From Anaeramoeba flamelloides (Eukaryota > Metamonada > Anaeramoebidae), in NCBI GenBank assembly GCA_027625915.1, contig JANTQA010000033.1, positions 7,812,001-7,876,000 on the forward strand: 64,000 nt of DNA, given 5' to 3'. A program made the position numbers and the translations under genes. Below are positions 25,019 through 36,430 of the stretch, piece after piece. The notes beneath the pieces were generated by a model. The model saw only the letters and a program-made list of their open reading frames with translations. It made no database searches and was not told the origin of the DNA. The first letter of the stretch is position 1, and every line of letters begins with the position of its first letter.

Positions 25019-28000
25019 CCCGTAGCACCCCAAATAACCTAAAAACATTTCAAATAAAAATTTTAATTTGAAATGTTATCAAAGGATAATAAGGTATAGA
25101 ATTAATAAACAATTATCTTAGAAAGAAAATTTTATAATTAAAAATTGTATAGTTACTTAAAATAAAAAAATAAATTGAAAAAAAATTTTCAAGTTTGGGA
25201 ATTTTTTTTTCGTTATTGTGATTTTATTATTTTTCCAAATTTTGTCAAAATAAATTTTTTTTTTTTTTTTTGAAAAGTTTGTCTAGACATCAAAAACCTC
25301 TTAGTTTTAACATTTAAAACACATCATACTTTACTGGAATTTTTTTGGGGGCCTTTGCACCCCAAAATTGCCTAAAATGCTTGACTAAATAATTTATTCA
25401 TTATAAAAGTTATTATAACATCACATAGAAAATTTGTTTTATCTACTAATTACTATTCAATATCAATATCTATATTAGATTCTAAATAATTTAAAAATAA
25501 AAAAAAATATAAAGTAAATTAAAAAAAAAAATCAAATTTTTTTTTCATTGCAAAAAATTTTACAATTTTTTCAACAAGATTTTTTTTCAATTTTAAATGA
25601 TTTGGCCAATAGTTCGAGTCAGATTAATAATTGATTTTTTTTTTTATTTTTTACAATTTTTTAATTTTTGACTTTTTAAAATCTAGACATAAAATAAACA
25701 ATATTGTTGAATTAGAGACCATATATCAGAACTTATTTAACAAGATCTGGATTATTTTATTAAGGAAAAATTCAAATTTCACAAATATATTATTCAAATT
25801 TTTACCAATAACAAAATTCAATAACAAAAATTTGGTTTCGGAGATTATTTTGTTATATTGGAATAATATTTAAGAGTTATTTTTTATTTTATTTTAAATT
25901 TAGTTATAAATATTTTATCGATTAAAAAGTAATTTATATTTGTTTTATTCCAATTTAATAAAGTGAAATTATTTTACAATTTTTTTTTTTTTTTGATTTT
26001 CAATTATTATCTATTGCTTAAATAAAAGTTTTAGAAAATTAATCATATTAAAAATTTAATTTTGGCTTAAAGAAATAAATTTCATTTTTCTCTTAATTGG
26101 ATATTTATTGAAATTTTTTCTAAAAAAAAAAAAATTAAATTTTCAAAGTAATTTATTTTTTTATTTTTTTTTTATCATAAAATTAGCAAAATTTTTTGGT
26201 GGTTATTATTAATAAATTAATGTGTTGAGTTTTGAATTACTATTAATGTAATAAAATTTCTGATTTAAAAAAATAAGATAAAAATAAAAATCTTTAAAAA
26301 AAATGTAAAAATGAATAATTATCATTTTTTTTTTCAATTTCAAAAAAAAATCAATAACTTAACTACTTTATCTTTGAACTATTTTGACTTTTTATTATAA
26401 TTCAAATCTGGATTAAAGACAAATAAGAAAATTAATATATTAGTAGACCAATATCATTTTAAATCCAATTTAAAAAACTTGATGAAATTTAGGCACATCC
26501 GGGGTGCTAAGGGATATATGTTTATGTATGTTTGAATGTGTGGAGTTAAACTTTATTTCTGTCAAATATGCCCAACATTTTTTCCAAATATCAATTATTT
26601 TTTATAATTTATCCCTTTGAAGAAATAAAAAAGGATAAAGTAGAATAATGAACATCAGATAATAGTTGATATACCTATAAAGCAAAACTAAAAAATCAAT
26701 ATATTTTCTGATAAAAATTGAAAAACTAAAATTCTTATTTCCACATTGAAAAAAACAACAATGTTCATTTTGATCTTGGATTGAAGATCAAATAAAATCC
26801 TAATAAAAATCAATATGATTTTTCTACAATATTTTTCACTGTTTCAATAACATTAGAATAACACTTTTTTTACCAAGTATCTCTCGATCTTGGAATAAAA
26901 AAAAAAATTTTTCAAATGAATTAGGTTTAAAAAAAAAATTGAAAAAAAAAGCAAATTGTTCAAAAATGATTACAATTTCGAAATTTCCAATTTCCTTTCT
27001 AATATCGATTCAAACCCTTTAAACACGCGTAACTCACTCACCACAACTGGGCCTATTTGACTGGAAACTGGTTTATATTCTGAATTGAAATACCATTAAT
27101 TAATTTCTCTAAATTGTACTTTTTGAATTTGAAAAATACAAATCAGAAATTTTAATAAAAATTCCAAATTATTTTAGGGAATATTTTTGTTTAATAAATA
27201 AATTATTAAAACTCTAACACAATTTTAATTATTAGAGAAACATTTTTGATATATTAAATCCGAAATATTCAAAATTAGAGATTATTCAAATTATTTTCCA
27301 ACCATTGATGGTTTTTTTTTTTTATTTTTTTCAATTGTTAGTAAATTGAATTTTCAGTTATTACTTTTCTTTCTTTTATTCCAAAAAAGTATTTAAAAAT
27401 TTTATTTTTTCGAACTTTTTTTATAATCCTTTTTTTCGAAAAGTTGAAATTTTTCTAAAAAATTTCCGATATTTAAACCCTTTCATCATTATTATATTGA
27501 AATACAATAAAACAATGGAATGTTTTCTCTTTTATGCTTAGATTTGGAACCACCCTAAATAAATATAAAAAATAGAAACAATTTTTATACAAATAATTTT
27601 TCAAAAAACAAAACAAAAAAGAATTAACTCTTCAAAAATATCAAACGATATTATAAATATCTTTAAAAATGTATTGGTAGAATCAAATTGAACTAATATT
27701 TTAAATTGTTTGAAAAAAATTTTTTTGTAATACTTTTTGAAAACAACTTTAATTTTGATAATTTTTTCAATTTTTCTTTTTTTTTCTTTATTTTTCTACA
27801 TAAATATTAATAATTTAATTAGAAACCAAATCCCACAAATTTCAAAAAATATATTTACGATCATTTATATTCTTGATTTATCTTCCATGGAATCTTTAGA
27901 AACATTAGCAAAGGTTTACACTAACTATCAAAATGGTGCACCCATTCGCTATGGATTTATTTTTTATGGCAAAGAACCAAGAAAGAAAGTGTCTGAATTA

Positions 28001-31000
28001 GTGATAAATTTTTTTTTCCATTTTTTAGAAATTGAAGGAATTGATAAAGCAATTTCATTTTTACAGACATTAAACGAAATCGGAAAAAAGGACAACTCGT
28101 TTCGGATTGAAAATAAACATATCCAAAAATCTTTTAATATTCATAACCCTAAAAACATCAACAAATATTCAGAATATAAGAACAAATATCAAGAGCGTGT
28201 TGATGGGATGAAAGAATTTATAACCAAAAAGCAATTGAATTTAAACTTTGGAGTAATTTTGAATGGGAAATATTTGGAAAACCATGATAATGTAGAAAAG
28301 ATTTTATTTGGGGAATTACTTGAAGAATATCTCCTGATTAGAGAAATGATCAGAAACAAAGATCTAATTGATGGGAAGGATGCATATAAGCAAATTTTAA
28401 ACAAATTTTATGTTGTTAAAAAATGGGATCAAGATTTATATAAACGAAAGCCACAATATATTTCGGAAAGAATAATTGGAAATAATTATAACAACATCCA
28501 ATATTTGGAGCATCCATCATTTGATAAAAATGAAAATCTGACAGAACAAATAAATGGAAAACAAATCGAAGCTATCGAAGTCACACATTGGATAATTATA
28601 GATTTATTACAACACAACGAAACTCAATTAATAAATTGTATAAGCGATTTAAACAAAAATTTACAAGATGGTAAATTAAAACACAGAGTTGGGATTATTC
28701 ATAACCCAAAGAAAATAACGGATTCATATGAAGATAAATATTTAATAGTCTCAAAAAAGATACTTAAAATTGATTTGGATAGATCAATTTTTAAATTAAA
28801 TAAAAAATTTATTTCAACTAGAATTGGCTTAAAGCCTTCCAAAATATATATGATTACAAATGGCAGAATATTACAAATTCAGAAATTATCTGATTTAAAT
28901 TATAAATATTTAAATCAAGTTGGTAATTTTGAATATCATACCAAAAATAAATTAATCACAGATATATTAAAAAAAACAAATTCCAATTATCCATCAATTC
29001 CTATAGTAAAAAGGTTTGAATATCTTTTTAAAATTGCTGCAATGGTAGGAAACGAAAAGAATAAAAACATCTATATTAATTCTATTAATAATCTTTTTTT
29101 AATTCAAGAAAAAGAACTCCACTCGAAACAAACTGGATTTATAATACATTCTAATTCCATTAGAAACGGTAGCGTGATTAATCAGGATAGTGCAAACAAC
29201 AACAAAGACTTTTTATTTGAATTTTTATTAATATTAAATCCATTATCAAAAAACGTACAAAAAATAATGAATCCTTTATCTCAAATTATACAAAGTTTTG
29301 ATTCAATTAGAATAAAAATTTTACTGAACCCACAATTTAATGAATTGAAATTTTCTTCCAATTACCAATATTTTAGAATGGCTTTTGATACACAAATCAA
29401 TTTTAATAAAAACGGTAAGTTGATTGATAAGAATAATGAAATTTGTTTACCACACCCATTTTCGGGAAAATCGTTTGAGATTCATGAAATCACAATGGAT
29501 TCTTGGTTAATCGATAAAATTCAAATTAACGACCTATTAAAGAATTGTGTAAGTAAATTTAATCATTTCTTCTGTTTTTATTTCTCTCCATCTCACTTAT
29601 TATTTAATTTTTAAATATAAATTTACTTTTAAAAGATTGAAAAAACAATATTTTATTTGGTCAGTATATCTATACTCCTTAGAGCACTAAATATCCTAAT
29701 TGCATTTGAAATAAATTTTTTAATTTGAATTAGTATGAAAGGATTATTAGAAATAGAAATTATAAAAAATTATCTTTGAAAATTCTAAAATTAAAAATTG
29801 TATAGATTACTTACATTTGAAAAAAAACTTGAAAATAATTTTTTAACATTTGAAAAATATTTTTCATAGTTTTATTGTGATTTTAATATTTTTCTTCAAA
29901 ATCTTGTCAAAAAAAAAAAATATTTTTTGTAAAGTTTGTCTAAACATCAATAAATTCTTAATTTTAATGATTAAAACACATCATACTTTACTGTATTTTT
30001 TTGGGGGGAACTTTGCACCCCCAACATTACCTAAAATACTTTAATAAATAATTTATTCATTACAAAAGATATTTTGACAACACATAGAAAATTTGTCTGA
30101 TCTGTTAATTTCCATTCAATTGGAATATATATATTTGAATCTAAATAATTTAAAAATAAACAAAAAATATAAATTAAATTTGATAAAAAAAAATAATATT
30201 TTTTTTTTTGATTGTAAAATTTGTAAATTTTTTCAACAAGAATTTTTTTCAAATTTAAATGATTTGTCCAAAAGTTCGAGTCAGATTAATAATTGATTTT
30301 TTTTTTTATTTTTTACTATTTTTTGATTTTTGACTTTTTAAAATCTAGACTTTAAATTAAACAATACTATTGAATAAGAGACCATAGATCAAAAATTATT
30401 TTCCAAGATCTGGATTAATTTAGATTTTCAAATTCAAATTTCACAAAAGATTTTTTTCAAATTTTTACTAACAACAAAATTCAAAAAAAAAAAAAATTCT
30501 TGGTGAAGAAGATTGTATTATTACAGTCAGTTCCACTTTCAAGACACACACTTTCTACGAAATTTTAGGCACAAAAAAAAAATCCAAATTCAGGCATAAA
30601 AATCTGATTCTAGTCAAATAATTTGTGTAAAAAAAATTCCAAAAAATATTCCGTAATTTGAGATTTTTTTGTTCTGTAATATTTTGTTGAAAGTTTGTGT
30701 CTTTAAAATGGAATCTGGCGGTATCTTTGAATAATATTTAAAAGTTATTTTTTATTTTTTTAAACAAATTAAGGGTTGATTACTTTGTCTATTAAAAAAG
30801 TTTTTATTTATTTAATTCCAATTGTATAAAATGAAATTATTTAACAATTTTTTTTTATTATTGTTTTTTCAAATATTCTCTATTGCTTTAATTGAAATTT
30901 TAGAAAATTATTCATATTAAACTTTTAATTTTGGCCTAAAGAAATGATTTTCATTTTTCTCTTGATTTAATATTTATTGAAATTTTATCCGAAAAAAAAA

Positions 31001-33494
31001 AATAAAAATTTCTCAGTAATATATTTATTTATTTATTGTTTTATCATAAAATTAAGAATGTTTTTTGATAGTTATTATTAATAAATCGATATGTTGAGTT
31101 TTGAATTACTATTATTTTAATAAAATTTATAATTTATAAAATTAAAAAAAAAATCAAAATCTTTAAAAACAATTACAAAAATGAATAATTATTAATTTTT
31201 AATTTCCGATATCAAAAAAAAAAAATAACATAACTACTTTATCTTTGAACTATTTTGAATTTTTCATTATAATTCGAATCTGGATTAAAGACAAATAAGA
31301 AATTAAATATATTAGTAGATCAATATCATTTTAAATCTAATTTAAAAAACTTGATGAAATTTAGTTCAACCCGGGGAGCTAAGGGATATAAACTTTGTTT
31401 ATATCAAAGTGTCCCAACATTTTTTTTCAAATATCAAATATATTATAATTAACCTTTTAAATAATAAATAAATAAATAAGCAGAATAATAAACATTAAGG
31501 AATAGTTGATACCCGTAAAAACCAATCAATCAATATATTTTCTAATAAATTTAAATTAACAAAAACCTAATTTCCATTTGAAAAAAAAAAACTACTGTTC
31601 ATTTTGATCTTCAATTAAACATCAAAGAAAATTCCAATAGAAATCAATATCATTTTTCTAGAATTTATTTTTAGCGTTTCAAACTCATTAGAACAACAAC
31701 TTTTGAACGAAGTGACTATAGATCATAAAATAATAATAATAAATTTGCAAATGAATTAAGTGTCAAAAAAAAATTGATAAAAAAAAGAAAAAATGTGAAA
31801 AATGATTTTAATTTTGAAATTTCCCAAAAACAAATTTTTTTTCTAATATTCATTCAAAGTCTTAAAGCACATTCAATTAATTCGTTATAACTTGATTCAA
31901 TATGATGCTTTATCTGTTTTTTCGAGGGTTTCATCTTTTTTTTTAAAACCCAATTTTTTTTCTAATCAAAAATGGAGCACTAAAATTACTGAACCACTTT
32001 AACTTGAAAATAGTTAATAATAAGTTATTTTTTTTTGGTCGAAATTAATTTTAATTTTGATTTGAAAAAAGTTTGTTGATTTTTTTTTTTTTTTTCAAAT
32101 AAATTAAAAATTAATTTTCATTTTATCTAAATATATAACAATGAAATATTATCCAAAATGATCATTATTTAAAATACAAATAGGATTCAAATTATAAATT
32201 TCAGTCGATCTCTTATAAACTTTCAAATATTATAACATCTGGAAGATTGTTGCTACAAATACCTGGCCAAGTAATATATCCACAAGATCTAGAAATTGAA
32301 TTAACCAAGCCTTATGATATTAACTCGGATGCGCATATTATTGATCATACTTTTGCAATGTCAGCTAATGGGTATTTTCAATTAAAAAGTAACCCAGGTA
32401 TTTATCAATTTGCTTTCCCTGAAAAAATCATATCTTCCTCATATCAGTTTGTTGGCGAATCAGAAAAAATATTTTCAGTTTCAAGTTTTAAAGGCATAGA
32501 TGTTGATATTTTAATAAAATTTATCGGAAACCCACAACATAATTTAGAAAAAAAAAGGAATAAGGAATTGAAGAAATATGTGATCCAAAATAAAATTTCA
32601 AAAACAATTAATATATTTTTAGTTATTTCAAACAAATTAGAGGAAAAAATATCGAAAGTGATGATCCTAAGCGTGTTAAAAAACACAAATTCTCAAATAA
32701 AATTTTGGTTTTTACAAGATGGTTTATCACCGGGTTTTTTAACAGAAATAGACAAGCTCTCCCAGGAATATCATTTTGAATATGAAAAGGTTATATATAA
32801 ATGGCCAACTTGGCTTGACGTACCTAAATATAAAAATAGAATTATCAATGGTATCAAAATTTTATTTTTAGATGTACTTTTCCCACCACATGTCAATAAA
32901 TTATTAATTTTAAAACCAAACCAACTAATAAAAACAGATATAAAAGAATTATTTAATTTAGACATGAAAGATTCAATTTTTGCAATGAACAAATATGAAA
33001 AATATGATGAACAAATCAAAAACTTTTTCCAAAATAATGAATTCCAACATAATTCAATTTTTAACCCAAATTTAATTTTAGTAAATCTTCAAAGAGTAAG
33101 ACAATTAAGAATTGGTGATAAATATAGATTTTTATTTAATAAATATGAAAATAGTGATGAGAGATTTGTTAATATCGATGAAGGAATATTGAACTTTGCT
33201 CAAAATTTGGTTCCGATCACCCCCTTAGCATTCAAATGGATTTGCTGTAAGAATTATTGCGATGACGAACAATTGAAAGCCTCAAAAATTATTGATATTT
33301 GTGAATTTGATTTTTCTTTAGATAACGTTGCCAGCAAAATTGAGAAAGCTTATCCAAATTGGGTAAAATTAAATAACGAAATTATCTATTTTGAAAAAAA
33401 TTATCAGAATAATTCTGATAATGATAATGACAAGGATGATGAATATAAAATGAATCAAGACCTATTATTAGGTTTAAATAAACTGGTAGATTAA
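21029..33494 (+). CDS. UGGT homologue (glycoprotein glucosyltransferase family), predicted catalytically dead
   Basis: UGGT is the ER lumen folding sensor that re-glucosylates misfolded glycoproteins for the calnexin cycle. Exons 21029-22698, 27823-29548 and 32205-33494 join in phases 2 and 0 to give 1,561 codons plus stop, about the length of human UGGT1. The ATG precedes a signal peptide (RNYQFLFLFLFLLFS). Thioredoxin-like domains follow (LSINGRILDFEDFEPFEI, then IIFLNNLEKDEKYSDW), interrupted by an acidic Glu/Asn/Ser loop at about residues 350-400. The beta-sandwich portion includes GYFQLKSNPG. The GT24 domain starts near residue 1265 (INIFLVIS, MILSVLKNT, IKFWFLQDGLSPGF, YKWPTWL, KILFLDVLFP). 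The expected DADQ is K1369-P-N-Q, and the expected DQD before LPN is D1457-E-G. The C-terminus (NKLVD) is not a canonical KDEL/HDEL signal. It may therefore be a non-catalytic folding sensor or regulator. Confidence 0.93.
25015..26517. mobile_element. 1.5-kb TIR transposon in UGGT intron 1 (copy 1)
   Basis: The left end ATATCCCGTAGCACCCC and right end GGGGTGCTAAGGGATAT are terminal inverted repeats of about 17 bp with one mismatch. It sits next to a (TA)n run, so the target duplication is hidden. The interior is A/T-rich with no transposase frame; a roughly 80-codon open stretch at 25631-25873 is unremarkable. It aligns throughout with 29667-31390. Confidence 0.7.
26555..26880. repeat. Dispersed repeat segment, copy 1 of 3
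   Basis: Shares CAATGTTCATTTTGATCTT, TAGTTGATAT, AATCAATATATTTTCT and the following blocks with 31400-31745 and 36120-36430. In the first two copies it directly follows the right end of the 1.5-kb TIR transposon. It is either part of a larger duplicated block or an older repeat into which the transposon inserted. Confidence 0.55.
29667..31390. mobile_element. 1.5-kb TIR transposon in UGGT intron 2 (copy 2, with nested insertion)
   Basis: The ends (CTCCTTAGAGCAC on the left, GGGGAGCTAAGGGATATA on the right) are more diverged versions of copy 1's inverted repeats. The interior aligns with copy 1, for example AAAACACATCATACTTTACTG and the TTTGCACCCC region. It contains one extra block of about 200 bp, which is a separate element. 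Confidence 0.7.
30524..30721. mobile_element. 198-bp TIR element (AGTTCCACTTT family), copy 2, nested
   Basis: Begins CAGTCAGTTCCACTTTCAAG and ends with the diverged complement (TTTAAAATGGAATCTGGCGG), flanked by TA on each side. Copy 1 of the host transposon lacks it at the matching place (near 25850), which gives an empty site. No open frame. Related to 11406-11601. Confidence 0.75.
31400..31745. repeat. Dispersed repeat segment, copy 2 of 3
   Basis: Same block as 26555-26880 and 36120-36430, recognised by GTTCATTTTGATCTT, ATAGTTGATA and AATCAATATATTTTCTAATAAA. Follows the right end of the TIR transposon. Confidence 0.55.
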
Positions 33495-34079
33495 TTTTTT
33501 TTTTTACTCGAAATTTATAAAGTATAATTATTTACACAATTGGAAATTCCATATTTATGTATTTATTACCCTTTTCTCTTCTATATTGTCAAATAAAGTG
33601 TGTAGACAGTTTTGTATTTGAGAAAAAAAAAATATTCAATTTTTTTTATTTTTTTAAATGAAACACAAAATACAAGCCATTACACTTATTTATTGTTCTT
33701 TTCATTCTTCTTTTAATAAGAAAAGATAGTTGAAACAAAATAAAAAAACGATATAATTTCTCTTTTTTTTTTTTTATCAATAATTCTTCAAAAAGATCGA
33801 CAAATCTAAGATAATTTTAACCAATTGGGATTAAAACCTAATAAATACAAAAACAGTTCTTTCGAAATATTAATCAAATGTATTATATTTACTTATCTAT
33901 TTTGGAAAAATCCATCATATAGTTTATAATTTAAAAAAATCATAAGAATAATATAAATATTGAAATCAATCAAAGATTTGTAATTCTGTTTTAAAATTAT
34001 TTTACAAATTAGATTTTTTTATTATTATTATTTTGAAGGGGGGGGGAGATAATTTACTCGAATAGATATTAGGATTTTT
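33495..34079. other. 3' flank of the UGGT gene
   Basis: Starts with a T-run right after the stop codon and includes an AATAAAG-like word near 33594. A run of nine G lies near 34038. No gene seen. Confidence 0.4.
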
Positions 34080-34319
34080 GAATTTGAGAAATAAACCAAA
34101 AATTAAATAAATTTTCTTTTCGTTTCAAAAAAAAAAAAAAAAACTTTAGTTAGTTTTCTATTTATTTGTAAAATCAATATATTTTCTAAATAAAAAAAAA
34201 CATCAAGAAAACTTAGGAACTCTACAGTACTCTACCGCACTTGATGATACTCCACATTAGGTTTTTTTCTGTTTCTTTTATTGGAATTTTTATTAGTTTT
34301 TGAAACTTAAACAAGAATT

Positions 34320-34391
<72 letters not shown>

Positions 34392-34800
34392 GGATTTAAC
34401 TGAATTTAAAAGAACCCAGCAAAATATTTGATCTTTCTTGATTCTCATGAATTCTGGAAAAGCGCCCTTAGCTTTTTTTTTTTATTGGTAAAATTAAAAG
34501 AAAAATCAAAAAAATTTCTTTTTATTTCTTAAATAAAAAAAGTGGAAAGGCTTTGTAAAAGTTTTCTGTTTATTTGGAAAATCAATAGATTTTTAGATAA
34601 AAATAGAAAACTTTGAGAAAATCACTTTTTTATTTTCAAAAATTGAAAAGAAGTAATTTAACTCTTTTATTTTACTATATTCTGTTAAATTTTCGAAAAG
34701 GGTTGTTAGTTTGTTTTTAATTCAAGAAATGGAAAATAAAATAACGGAACTTGATAACACTATCCGATACTTGACGGTAACCAATCAAACTTCATGACAC
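34080..34800 (-). repeat. LINE 3' tail region with hairpin words and a GA microsatellite
   Basis: Shares CAATAGATTT, AGAAAACTTAGG and GAACTCTACAGTACTC-type blocks and the AAAAGAA/AATTCTGG hairpin words with the other tails. It lies 3' (minus orientation) of the LINE relic at 34860-35640. It is split by a long (GA)n run. Confidence 0.5.
34321..34389. repeat. (GA)n microsatellite, about 34 units
   Basis: An uninterrupted GA dinucleotide run of about 68 bp. It is the longest perfect simple repeat in the window and likely length-polymorphic. Confidence 0.95.
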
Positions 34801-34859
34801 TTGAAGTCACAACTGTTTATTGGGATTAGTATTATATCCAATATTTTTAATCTTCAACC

Positions 34860-35640
34860 CAGAACTATTTATTATCTGTTTTTTCTAAAATTATTTCGAT
34901 TTAATTCTATTAATTTCAAGTTTTCTATTTCCTAATTAATATTTTTTTTCGTCTTTTTTTGAAAAAGTTAAATTTTTTGATATTTTTTTAAAAACAAAAA
35001 ATTTATAATTTTTTTTTTGAATTTATATCTTATTTTAGGAATTGAAGTATTAGCTTGGTTAAATATGTTTCAGTTTTATAAATTATCCTTGGGAATGTGG
35101 ATTGAATTTTTTATATATTTTGAAACTTTTTTACTAATTCAAAAATCAATTTAGTTAAAATCTTTTTTATTCTGATAAAAATTACTAGTTCATAATATAA
35201 TTGACTAATACAATATCGGTTTACACATTTTTAATTTTATACCATTTGGTAATTTTTTTTTTTGACTATAAATAAGTTTCATTTTTGAGTAAACTATCTT
35301 TAAATTTGTTAAAGTTTTTATGTAAATTTATTTCTTTTTCAATCAAATTTGTTAATATTTTATTATATATAAGTGTTGTTAATTGTGGGTTTTTATCGAA
35401 GTTTGTATTCATTTCGAATTCTTGAATAATTTTCGATATAATTATTATTTTTTTATTATTTTTTGAGATTGATAAATCAATTCCATCATTAAAATTAAAA
35501 AAATCTTCGAACATTTGACCCATGTCTGAATACATTTTTTACAAGGTTTTGATTAATTCAAATAAACAATGACTGAAAAATCTAAATGATGAAGGTTGGT
35601 TATGTACCTGCTCCGTATATCCCCTAATCGGTCTTTTTTA
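34860..35640 (-). pseudogene. Decayed LINE relic with reverse-transcriptase fragment
   Basis: The minus-strand frame 35535-35266 reads FNDGIDLSIS, then IIQEFEMNTNFDKN, then LIEKEINLHKNFNKF. The first fits the catalytic FxDD/YADD region and the rest the following 'EFxMNxNFDK' segment shared with the relic at 18930-19090. Nearer 35090 it reads PRIIYKTETYLTK, shared with the relic at 12360-13020. Interrupted elsewhere. The 89-codon open stretch is a leftover, not a gene. Confidence 0.5.
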
Positions 35641-36119
35641 AAATAATTTTGGCTCCATATTTTGTTTTTCCATTTTTATTAATTATTAATAAAAACATAA
35701 ACAAATAAAATATCACTAATTAATTGAACTATTTTATAATACAAATCAAAATAAATTATGAGATTATTCCTAAGGAGATCAATTTATTATAATTATTTTG
35801 TAAATTTCTTTTAGAATTAATTTTCTCAATCTAAAAAGATAGAAACCAAAATAATAATTAACAAGTGTTAAAAAATACTTTTTTATAACTTTCATAGGTA
35901 ATCCTTTTTTCAATTTTTTATTAAAAAAAATTTTTGTATAATAATTATTAATATAAACTCAAAAAATTGATTTTTTGATTTTCAATTCTATAAAACCAAC
36001 TATGTTATTAATATATCTTGATATTGAAAAAGTCGTATTTCTAACATCAAAAAGTAAATCAACTTTGTTACTGACAAAGGAAGACCCTCTATTTTTTTCT
36101 AATATTAAATATTTTTTAT

Positions 36120-36430
36120 AATGGAGCTTTTGGGTAACAAATATACAATCATTAAAATGATATTCATCAAAGAATAGTTGATATTATCCACGAATAAAAC
36201 TAATAAATCAATATATTTTCTTAAAAATTGAAAAACTTAAATTCTTTGAGCCTCATATTGAGAAAAAAAAACAATGTTCATTTTGATCTTTCTTTTGAAG
36301 ATACAAAGAAAATTCTAATAGAAATCACTATGATTTTTTTACAATTATTTTTGTTGTTTCAATAATATTAGTATAACACTATTTTATTCCAGAAGATAAC
36401 TCTAGCAATAAAAAAAAAAATTGCAAATGA
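36120..36430. repeat. Dispersed repeat segment, copy 3 of 3
   Basis: Same block as 26555-26880 and 31400-31745 (GAATAGTTGATATTATCC, AATCAATATATTTTCTT, CAATGTTCATTTTGATCTT). No 1.5-kb TIR transposon sits beside it, so the block can occur independently. Confidence 0.55.

Larger units (their letters stand above)
22699..27822 (+). other. 5.1-kb intron 1 of the UGGT gene
   Basis: Donor GTATGA, acceptor TTAATTAG, phase 2. The flanking protein aligns to known UGGTs without a gap across the junction (YSDWELKSISDLDLS then NQIPQISKNIF), so no exon is missing here. It holds a 1.5-kb TIR transposon (25015-26517), part of a dispersed repeat (26555-26880), and a small perfect hairpin at 24121-24146 (GGTTAGATGA and its complement). 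Confidence 0.8.
29549..32204 (+). other. 2.7-kb intron 2 of the UGGT gene
   Basis: Donor GTAAGT, acceptor TTTCAG, phase 0. It is almost filled by the second copy of the 1.5-kb TIR transposon (with a nested 198-bp element) and by the second copy of the dispersed repeat (31400-31745). A T-run precedes the acceptor region. Confidence 0.8.

Noticed and set aside
27737-27822. Apparent hydrophobic leader at the start of UGGT exon 2 (MKTTLILIIFSIFLFF)
   Set aside because: It looks like a signal peptide of a separate gene but starts with TTG and lies before the acceptor TTAATTAG. The frame beyond the acceptor continues UGGT without a gap, so it is intron sequence.
34321-34389. GA run considered as a CRISPR-like or regulatory array
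   Set aside because: A pure dinucleotide repeat without spacers; it is a microsatellite. No CRISPR array was seen anywhere in the window.
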